Assembly: GCF_031179285.1 (NCBI RefSeq)
Contig: NZ_JAPSHY010000002.1
Span: 1-64,000, forward strand
Reading direction: 5' to 3'
DNA from: Microbacterium sp.
GTDB taxonomy: Bacteria > Actinomycetota > Actinomycetes > Actinomycetales > Microbacteriaceae
Length of the DNA: 64,000 nt
Shown: in pieces, positions 54,678 through 61,378 of the stretch
How positions within the stretch are numbered: the stretch's first letter is position 1
Layout: every line of letters starts with the position of its first letter
Position numbers and translations under genes: made by a program
Notes under the pieces: model-generated
What the model was told of the DNA's origin: nothing
What the model saw: the letters and a program-made list of their open reading frames with translations, nothing else
Databases searched by the model: none

Positions 54678-56219
54678 TCAGCTCTCGGCGTCTTCCGCCG
54701 CCTCGGCGACGTCGTCGTGCGTCGACGTCTTGCCGAAGGTGGGGTTGTGGGCGCCGCCCAGCGTGATGTGCACGCTCTGCTGATCGGTGTAGAAGTCGAT
54801 CGAGCGGTAGCCGCCCTCGTGCCCGAGGCCGGAAGCCTTGACGCCGCCGAAGGGGGTGCGCAGGTCGCGCACGTTGTTGCTGTTCAGCCACACCATGCCG
54901 GCCTCGACGGACTGCGCGAAGTTGTGGGCGCGCTTCAGGTCGTTCGTCCAGATATAGGCGGCGAGGCCGTACTTGGTGTTGTTCGCCAGCGCCAGGGCCT
55001 CGTCGTCCGAGTCGAAGGGTGTGATCGCGACGACGGGACCGAAGATCTCCTCTTGGAAGATGCGGGCGTCGGGCGAGACGTCGGCGAAGACGGTCGGGGC
55101 GACGAAGTTTCCCTCTTCGAAGCCCTCGGGGCGCCCGCCGCCGGCGACGAGGCGGCCTTCGGTCTTGCCGATCTCGACGTAGCTCATCACCTTGTCGTAG
55201 TGCTCCGGGTGAACGAGCGCACCGACCTCAGTGTCGGGATCGTGCGGGTAGCCGACCTTCACGCGCTTCGCCTGCGCCGCGTAGCGCTCGACGAACTCCT
55301 CGTAGATCGAGCGCTCGACGATGATGCGGCTTCCCGCGGTGCAGCGCTCGCCGTTCAGCGAGAAGACGCCGAAGATCGTCGCGTCCACGGCGGCTTCGAT
55401 GTCGGCATCCGCGAAGACGACGGCGGGCGACTTGCCGCCGAGTTCCATCGAGAGTCCCTTCAGGAACGGAGCGGCATTGCCGAAGATGATCTGGCCGGTG
55501 CGGCTCTCTCCGGTGAAGGAGATGAGCGGGACGTCCGGATGCTTGACGAGGGCGTCGCCGGCGTCTTCCCCGAGGCCGTTGACGAGGTTGAACACACCCT
55601 GGGGGAGTCCTGCCTCCTCGAAGATCCCTGCCCACAGCGATGCCGAGAGCGGGGTGAACTCGGCCGGCTTCAGCACGACGGTGTTGCCGGTGGCGAGCGC
55701 GGGGCCGAGCTTCCACGATTCGAGCATGAAGGGCGTGTTCCAGGGGGTGATGAGGCCCGCGACGCCGATCGGCTTGCGGTTGACGTAGTTCATCTGGCGG
55801 CCGGGCACCTTGAACGCGTCGTCCGCCTGCGCGACGATCAGGTCGGCGAAGAAGCGGAAGTTCTCGGCGGCCCGTCGGGCCTGTCCGAGAGCCTGCGTGA
55901 TCGGCAGGCCGGAGTCGAAGCTCTCGAGCTCGGCGAGTCTCGCATCGCGAGATTCGACGATGTCGGCGATGCGGTGAAGCACCCGGCTGCGCTCGCGCGG
56001 CAGCATCCGCGGCCACGGGCCCTCATCGAACGCCCGCTTCGCCGCCGCGACCGCGCGGTCGACGTCGGCCTTCTTGCCGGCCGCGGCGGTCGTGTACGTC
56101 TGGTTGGTCACGGGGTCGAGCACGTCGAAGGTGTCGCCGTCGACCGAGTCGACGACGGCGCCGTCGATGTAGTGCTGAATGTGATCGGGAAGATCGGCGG
56201 GGATGCGGGAATCGGTCAT
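54678..56219 (-). CDS. hpaE: 5-carboxymethyl-2-hydroxymuconate semialdehyde dehydrogenase
   Basis: 513 residues from the ATG at 56219, which overlaps the GntR stop (ATGA). Aldehyde dehydrogenase motifs: GLITPWNTPFMLESWKLGPALATGNTVVLKPAEFTP, SFTGESRTGQIIFG, catalytic Glu in SMELGGKSP and Cys in LNGERCTAGSR, and FGGVKASGLGHEGG. The operon context gives the substrate: the semialdehyde made by HpaD. The C-terminal tail is acidic (EAAEDAES). Confidence 0.95.
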   Translation of the reverse strand: MTDSRIPADLPDHIQHYIDGAVVDSVDGDTFDVLDPVTNQTYTTAAAGKKADVDRAVAAAKRAFDEGPWPRMLPRERSRVLHRIADIVESRDARLAELESFDSGLPITQALGQARRAAENFRFFADLIVAQADDAFKVPGRQMNYVNRKPIGVAGLITPWNTPFMLESWKLGPALATGNTVVLKPAEFTPLSASLWAGIFEEAGLPQGVFNLVNGLGEDAGDALVKHPDVPLISFTGESRTGQIIFGNAAPFLKGLSMELGGKSPAVVFADADIEAAVDATIFGVFSLNGERCTAGSRIIVERSIYEEFVERYAAQAKRVKVGYPHDPDTEVGALVHPEHYDKVMSYVEIGKTEGRLVAGGGRPEGFEEGNFVAPTVFADVSPDARIFQEEIFGPVVAITPFDSDDEALALANNTKYGLAAYIWTNDLKRAHNFAQSVEAGMVWLNSNNVRDLRTPFGGVKASGLGHEGGYRSIDFYTDQQSVHITLGGAHNPTFGKTSTHDDVAEAAEDAES

Positions 56220-56902
56220 GATTCTCCTCCTGGAGCGTGGCGGGGACGGTTGTGCAGCGCATCGAGGAACGCGTCCTTCGTGCGCCAGCGGTGGTTGCGG
56301 GCGGCGAGCTCGATCTCGAGCGGTTCCGCGCCTGATCGGATGAGGTCGAGGATCTGGGCGTGCTCTTCGACGGAGTGCGTCGCTCGACCGGGCACATACG
56401 CGAACGTCGAGTCGCGGATACCGGACAGGCGCGACCACCCGCGGTGCACGAGCTCCAGCAGATGCGGGTTCGGGCAGGGCTCGAAGAGCACGGAGTGGAA
56501 CTGCCGGTTGAGCGTGGTGAACGTGTGGGCGTCGAAGTGGTCGAGCAGGCGCGCCATCCGGTCGTTGACCTCTTCGGCCGCTGCGAGCGCCTCCTCATCG
56601 AGCAGCGGAGCGGACAGCGCGGTGGCTGCGCCCTCGACGAGGCCGAGAGTCTCCATGGTGTGCGCGTACTCGCTCTCGTCGACCAGGGTGACGCGCGCGC
56701 CGACGTTGCGCTCGAAGGTCACCAGCCCCTCGGCCTCCAGGCGGCGGATGGCCTCGCGCACCGGCACGACGCTCATGCCGAGCTCCTCGGCGATCGGACC
56801 GAGCACCAGTCGGTAGCCGGGACCGAACGTGTGCGCCGCGATGCGTGAGCCGATCCAGGCGTAGGCCTGCTCGGACTTGCTGAGAGCGGCGACGGCGGTC
56901 AT
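56216..56902 (-). CDS. GntR family regulator (FCD subfamily) of the hpa operon
   Basis: 228 residues from the ATG at 56902. The winged helix is QAYAWIGSRIAAHTFGPGYRLVLGPIAEELGMSVVPVREAIRRLEAEGLVTFERNVGARVTLVDESEY, followed by a helical FCD ligand domain (NRQFHSVLFEPCPNPHLLELV and EEHAQILDLIRSGAEPLEIELAARNH with metal-binding His positions). It is embedded between hpaG/RraA and hpaE with four-base overlaps on both sides, so it is co-expressed with the pathway. The likely ligand is a pathway intermediate or the aromatic acid itself. Confidence 0.94.
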   Translation of the reverse strand: MTAVAALSKSEQAYAWIGSRIAAHTFGPGYRLVLGPIAEELGMSVVPVREAIRRLEAEGLVTFERNVGARVTLVDESEYAHTMETLGLVEGAATALSAPLLDEEALAAAEEVNDRMARLLDHFDAHTFTTLNRQFHSVLFEPCPNPHLLELVHRGWSRLSGIRDSTFAYVPGRATHSVEEHAQILDLIRSGAEPLEIELAARNHRWRTKDAFLDALHNRPRHAPGGES

Positions 56903-58395
56903 CGGCCCGTCTCGGCCTCGAATCGGGAACGCCACTCGGCGTTCATCGGGAACAGGCCGTCGACGGCGTTCCCGGCGGCGACCTGCTCGGCGATCCAGGC
57001 GTCCTCGACCTCCTGAGCGAGCGCGTCGTCGGCGACCGCTTCGGCGAGCGACGGGGGGATGACGACGATGCCGTCGCCGTCGCCGACGATGATGTCGCCG
57101 GGCTGCACCGTCGCTCCGCCGCAGGCGATCGTCACGTCGACGTCCCACGGCACGTGCTTGCGACCGAGGACAGAGGGATGAGCGCCGCGGGAGAAGACAG
57201 GAAGCCCGATCTCGGCGACGGCGTCGTAGTCGCGCACGCCTCCGTCGGTGACGACCCCCGCTGCTCCCCGCGTCTTGGCGCGAAGCGCCAGGATGTCACC
57301 CAGAGTGCCGGTCGTGTCGTCTCCGCGCGCCTCGATCACGATGACCTCGCCTTCGTTCACGGCATCGAACGCGCGCTTCTGTGCGTTGTATCCGCCGCCA
57401 TGGCTCCGAAAGAGGTCTTCGCGGAAGGGCACGAACCGCAGCGTCTTTGCCGTGCCGACGATCTTCGTCCCCGGGATGTTCGCCGAGACACCGTCGATGA
57501 AGCAGGCGAGATGCCCGCGCTTGCGCAGCTGCGCGGAGAGGCCTGCGGTCGGCGCCTCGAGGAGCTTCGCGCGCAATTCGGGGGAGAGGCCGGCGGCACT
57601 CGTGTTCGCAGGAAGCCCGGCGGCCTCGCGTGAGCTCTCTGCCGGTTCGGGGAGGCCCGCCGCTTCGCGCGACCCCCAGGCCTCGGCACGCTGCAGGTCG
57701 TCGACAGCCGGCAGTGATCCGAGCTCTCCGTCGAAGGGGACGTCGCCCTGCGTGACGGTGGTCACGAGCCGCCCGGAGGACGGGGCACCCGCAGCAGCGG
57801 GCGCGTCCACCTCGATCTCGACGACGTCTCCGGGGACGATCACGGACGACCCCGCAGGCGTACCGGTGAGGATCACATCTCCCGGCTCCAGGGTGAAGTG
57901 CTGCGAGAGGTCGGCCACCAGCTGTGCGAGGGGGAAGATGAGTCCTCCGGTCGTGTCGTCCTGGCGGAGCTCGCCGTTGACCCAGGAGCGGACGCGAATG
58001 GCTGCGGGGTCGACGTTGCGGGCGTCGATGAGGTCGGGGCCGAGCGGGGTATAGCCGTCGCCCCCTTTAGAGCGGACGTTCGAGCCCTTGTCGTTCGCGC
58101 GGAGGTCGTAGAGGCCGAGGTCGTTCGACGCGGTGACCCAGCGGACGTAGGACCAGGCGTCCGCCAGCGGCACGCGCCGCGCGGGGGTGCCGATGATGAG
58201 CGCGATCTCTCCCTCGAAGGCGAGCAGTTCCGTGCCTGCAGGACGTTCGACAGTGCCGCCCGAGACGCCGACCGAGCTCGCAGGCTTGAAGAAGTAGGAC
58301 GGGGCCGCCGGGCGCCGACCGCGCTGATCGGCGCGAGAAGCGTAACTGAGGTGGATCGCGATGATCTTGCCGGGCCGGGGGATGGGTTCCGTCAC
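56899..58395 (-). CDS. Fusion of FAH-family (HpaG-like) domain and RraA-like aldolase/decarboxylase domain
   Basis: 498 residues from GTG 58395. Residues 1-220 are an FAH domain: FKPASSVGVSGGTVE, metal-binding Glu61-x-Glu63, YDLRANDKGSNVRSKGGDGYTPLGP and VILTGTPAGSSVIVPGDVVEIE. A linker with SREAAGLP twice (242-249, 255-262) leads to an RraA/HMG-aldolase-like domain from about 275: IPGTKIVGTAKTLRF, GTLGDILALRAKTRGAAGVVTDGGVRDYDAV with the Arg388-Asp389 pair. Classical HpaG has two FAH domains for OPET decarboxylation and isomerisation; here the partner is RraA, whose relatives decarboxylate oxaloacetate. So it may do both steps. First gene of the hpa operon. Confidence 0.92.
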   Translation of the reverse strand: MTEPIPRPGKIIAIHLSYASRADQRGRRPAAPSYFFKPASSVGVSGGTVERPAGTELLAFEGEIALIIGTPARRVPLADAWSYVRWVTASNDLGLYDLRANDKGSNVRSKGGDGYTPLGPDLIDARNVDPAAIRVRSWVNGELRQDDTTGGLIFPLAQLVADLSQHFTLEPGDVILTGTPAGSSVIVPGDVVEIEVDAPAAAGAPSSGRLVTTVTQGDVPFDGELGSLPAVDDLQRAEAWGSREAAGLPEPAESSREAAGLPANTSAAGLSPELRAKLLEAPTAGLSAQLRKRGHLACFIDGVSANIPGTKIVGTAKTLRFVPFREDLFRSHGGGYNAQKRAFDAVNEGEVIVIEARGDDTTGTLGDILALRAKTRGAAGVVTDGGVRDYDAVAEIGLPVFSRGAHPSVLGRKHVPWDVDVTIACGGATVQPGDIIVGDGDGIVVIPPSLAEAVADDALAQEVEDAWIAEQVAAGNAVDGLFPMNAEWRSRFEAETGR

Positions 58396-58427
58396 GGAGG
58401 CGCCTCCTCGCGCTCGTTATTGACGCC

Positions 58428-58475
58428 TTGTGCGTCGTATTCGAAATCATATATCATCGGTTCACCCCTCGGCAA
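58428..58475. promoter_or_regulatory. Divergent hpa / transporter promoter region
   Basis: An AT-rich island holds two -10 boxes back to back: TATGAT on the minus strand (58446-58451) with TTGCCG 18 bases away (58470-58475), and TATCAT on the plus strand (58452-58457) with TTGTGC 18 bases upstream (58428-58433). Together they make the 12-mer ATCATATATCAT. A single GntR dimer bound here could repress the operon and the transporter at once. Confidence 0.6.
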
Positions 58476-58538
58476 GCAACTCGGACACCTCGACAGTGCA
58501 AGCCGTGACAATGCGGTCACAACCAAAGGAGACACCCC

Positions 58539-59918
58539 ATGAGCGGGCAGTCACACGGTGGGTTCACGCCCACCGGCACCATCGCGACGGCAGCAGACCG
58601 TCGCCGCGTCGTCTTCGCCACCGTGGTCGGCACCACGGTGGAGTGGTACGACTTCTTCATCTACGCCACAGCCGTCGGCCTCGTCTTCGGTCAGCTCTTC
58701 TTCGCGCCGCTGGGCGAGAACAGCGCGCTGATCGGATTCGCGACCGTCGGCGTCAGCTTCCTGTTCCGCCCGCTCGGCGCCTTCCTCGCCGGGCACTTCG
58801 GCGACAAGCTCGGGCGCAAGACCGTGCTGATGTGGACGCTGATCCTGATGGGCGTGGCGACCGCGCTCATCGGCGTCCTGCCGACATATGAGGCCATCGG
58901 AGTCGCGGCTCCCATCCTGCTGGTGCTGCTGCGGATCCTCCAGGGCATCTCGGCCGGTGGTGAGTGGGGCGGCGCCGTGCTCATGGCGGTCGAGCACGCG
59001 CCCAAGGCCAAGCGCGGCATCTTCGGAGCCTCGCCCCAGATCGGCGTGCCACTGGGACTGCTGCTGGCGTCGGGCGTCATGGCGCTCATGACCGTCATCG
59101 CTCCCGGTGACCAGTTCCTCGCATGGGGGTGGCGCATCCCGTTCCTGCTCAGCGTCGTGCTGATCCTCGTCGGCTATTACGTGCGCCGCAAGGTGGAGGA
59201 GAGCCCGGTCTTCACCGAGCTCGCCGAGCGCAAGGAGAAGGCGCGGATGCCGATCGTGCAGCTGTTCCAGAAGCACGCACTCCTCGTGATCATCGCCGCT
59301 TTCGTCTTCGCCGGAAACAACGCTGTGGGTTACATGACCACCGGCGGATACATCCAGGGATACGCCACGAACCCCGAGGGCCCGATCGGCCTCGAGCGCG
59401 GACCGGTGCTCTGGGCGGTCGCAGGCTCGGCCGTCACCTGGCTCGTCTCCACGCTGCTGGCCGGATGGGTGTGCGACCGGATCGGCCGCCGCACCACGTA
59501 CATCATCGGCTGGGTGCTGCAGCTCGTCGGCGTCTTCGCCCTGTTCCCGCTGGTGAACACGGGTGACATCGGGCTGCTGTTCGCCGGGCTCGCCATCCTC
59601 ACGATCGGTCTGGGCTTCACGTACGGCCCGCAGGCGGCGCTCTACACCGAGCTGTTCCCCGCCAGCATCCGCTTCTCCGGCGTATCGATCTCGTACGCGA
59701 TCGGCGCCATCGCCGGAGGCGCGTTCGCGCCCACCATCGCGACCGCGATCGTGAAGGCGACGGGGTCGACGGATGCCGTCACGTGGTACCTGGCGGGCAT
59801 GACGCTGCTCGGGCTCGTCGCGACGATGCTGCTGCGCGATCGCTCCGGCATCCCGCTCGGCCCGGACCACGAGGAGGAGCAGACCGTCAGCCCCGTCTAC
59901 GGGCTCGCCAAGGTCTGA
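58539..59918 (+). CDS. MHS-family MFS transporter, probable aromatic-acid symporter
   Basis: 459 residues, 12 membrane segments. Metabolite:H+ symporter signatures: VGTTVEWYDFFIYATAVGLVFG, FLFRPLGAFLAGHFGDKLGRKTVLMWTLILMG (motif A), ILLVLLRILQGISAGGEWGGAVLMAVEHAP and ELFPASIRFSGVSISYAIGAIAGG. It has an AAAGGAGAC site. It is divergent from the hpa operon and shares its promoter region, so it probably imports 4-hydroxyphenylacetate, homoprotocatechuate or a related acid; the substrate is inferred from context. Confidence 0.93.
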   Translation: MSGQSHGGFTPTGTIATAADRRRVVFATVVGTTVEWYDFFIYATAVGLVFGQLFFAPLGENSALIGFATVGVSFLFRPLGAFLAGHFGDKLGRKTVLMWTLILMGVATALIGVLPTYEAIGVAAPILLVLLRILQGISAGGEWGGAVLMAVEHAPKAKRGIFGASPQIGVPLGLLLASGVMALMTVIAPGDQFLAWGWRIPFLLSVVLILVGYYVRRKVEESPVFTELAERKEKARMPIVQLFQKHALLVIIAAFVFAGNNAVGYMTTGGYIQGYATNPEGPIGLERGPVLWAVAGSAVTWLVSTLLAGWVCDRIGRRTTYIIGWVLQLVGVFALFPLVNTGDIGLLFAGLAILTIGLGFTYGPQAALYTELFPASIRFSGVSISYAIGAIAGGAFAPTIATAIVKATGSTDAVTWYLAGMTLLGLVATMLLRDRSGIPLGPDHEEEQTVSPVYGLAKV

Positions 59919-59947
59919 TCCTCCTCCGCTCGAAGGCTCCGAAAGAG

Positions 59948-59991
59948 CGAGGAGCTCCATCCGGCGTTCACTCGCCGGATGGAGCTCCTCG
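59948..59991. terminator. Nineteen-base hairpin terminator after the MHS transporter
   Basis: CGAGGAGCTCCATCCGGCG / CGCCGGATGGAGCTCCTCG is a perfect 19-base stem with a six-base loop. The converging DUF4037 gene ends inside it: its stop codon (59968-59970) is in the loop. It can serve both strands. Confidence 0.93.
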
Positions 59992-61065
59992 TCGCATGGC
60001 CTCTCGATACTGGTCGGTGAGTCGAGCCGGCCAGTCGGTGTGGGTGACGACGGCGTCGTGGGCATGAGTCAGCTGATCGATGGCGCCGACCTGCACGAGA
60101 TCTCGTAGGCGGGGATCGCTGATCGCCTCTCGGAGCGCGGCGACATACTCACCGGCGTTGGAAACCTCGTAGGGGCGAACGGCGCCGTTGATGCCGACGT
60201 CGAACGGCCCGTATCGAGGGGTGACGGACCCGCCGACACCCAACTCGCTCTGGCGATGTCCGAGAACGGCGACGGCCTTCCTAAGAGACCGCGTCGCCTC
60301 GGACTCTCGTTCCGTGAGCGCTCGCTGCAGCGGCTCGGACAGGGCGGCAGCGACATCGAGTCGTTGGAAGGCAGCACCGAACCATTTGCCGTACGGCCAG
60401 TACCGGCGCTCCTGCAGGAAAGCCAGTTCCATGAGCAGGCGGCACAGTCTGGCCGTGAGCAGCCGTTCGCCGATTGCATCGCCGGTCTCGATGCATCGGC
60501 CCCGCATCGGCTCGATCTCACCGACCAAGTGCCAGTTCGAAAGCATCATCCATGTCCACACATCGCGCGGGTACCACGTCAGGAGCTGCCGAATGCGTGT
60601 CAGCTCGCCCATGTCGTCGCGGAAGACTTCGCCGGCGGTGACGTTCAGAAGCCGCTGTTGCGGCAGACCCAGCCACTCCGCGGCATCCATCTGCGGGCGA
60701 GGGTCTCGTCCGAGTGTCCGGACGATCCAGTCGTCTACCGTCGACACCTGCACGTGATGCGTCACTGCGCCCGCGGAGAGCGAGAACCATTCGGTCTCGA
60801 ATCCGTCGAAAAGGGAAGGGAGTCCGATGGCGACGCGTTGGCGCACCATGCCGACATGCTCCGCAGCCACCAGGATCTGCACGCGGGGACCCCACTCATG
60901 ATCACGCGAACGCCGCGTGTCGAATCCGAGAACCTCCGACCCCTCCCCGAGAAGGCAAGCGGCGTGCGGCACCTGGACCAGCGCAGCAACCACTCGCCTG
61001 TAGAACTCTCTCGCGAGCGCCAGACCTGACGTCGCCCCATCGCCCGAAGATGCCTCATCGCCCAT
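59968..61065 (-). CDS. DUF4037 nucleotidyltransferase-like protein
   Basis: 365 residues from the ATG at 61065 (MGDEASSGDGATSG); an in-frame ATG at 61119 is equally possible, neither has a good ribosome site. The N-terminal motif LLGEGSEVLGFDTRRSRDHEWGPRVQILV is the DUF4037 version of the nucleotidyltransferase GS-x-D-D core. A helical C-terminal part follows (LLTWYPRDVWTWMMLSNWHLVGE, LLMELAFLQERRYWPYGKWFGAAFQRL). These resemble antibiotic- or metabolite-modifying nucleotidyltransferases, but no substrate is known. The last residues are encoded in a terminator stem. Confidence 0.87.
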   Translation of the reverse strand: MGDEASSGDGATSGLALAREFYRRVVAALVQVPHAACLLGEGSEVLGFDTRRSRDHEWGPRVQILVAAEHVGMVRQRVAIGLPSLFDGFETEWFSLSAGAVTHHVQVSTVDDWIVRTLGRDPRPQMDAAEWLGLPQQRLLNVTAGEVFRDDMGELTRIRQLLTWYPRDVWTWMMLSNWHLVGEIEPMRGRCIETGDAIGERLLTARLCRLLMELAFLQERRYWPYGKWFGAAFQRLDVAAALSEPLQRALTERESEATRSLRKAVAVLGHRQSELGVGGSVTPRYGPFDVGINGAVRPYEVSNAGEYVAALREAISDPRLRDLVQVGAIDQLTHAHDAVVTHTDWPARLTDQYREAMRRGAPSGE

Positions 61066-61378
61066 AGACGAAGAGGGTAACCGCGGGAGCCGCGGCATCT
61101 CCAGATGCGGATCGACCATCGCGGGACCATCCGTACGCGTCGGCCATCGGGCGTCCCGCAGACGGCGGTCGCCGAGTGTTGGAGCCGCGGGGCGATCGCA
61201 GCCGCCTCCTCGCTACGACGGCACGAGCGAAGCAATGTTGCGCGGGGGACTTGCTTGCCGCCAGACTGAGTTCGTTCATGCTCTGTGGGGGAGCGGGGGC
61301 GTCCTGGAATCGACGTCAATCACAGAGTGAGGATGAGGCTTGCGTACCTATCGAGGCGAAGCTGTTCGTTTGTCGGGA
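61066..61378. other. 313-base intergenic region before the repeat surface protein
   Basis: Divergent gap with no convincing gene or promoter. If the DUF4037 gene starts at 61119, and the surface protein at TTG 61340, it shrinks to about 220 bases. GAGG at 61329-61332 is seven bases before that TTG. Nothing else was identified. Confidence 0.4.

Noticed and set aside
53490..56816. A 1108-codon open frame on the plus strand opposite hpaD, hpaE and part of the GntR gene
   Set aside because: It is the complement of strongly recognised genes; its translation is Arg/Val/Asp/Glu-rich, matches no family, and arises from GC-biased codon positions that suppress stops on the other strand.
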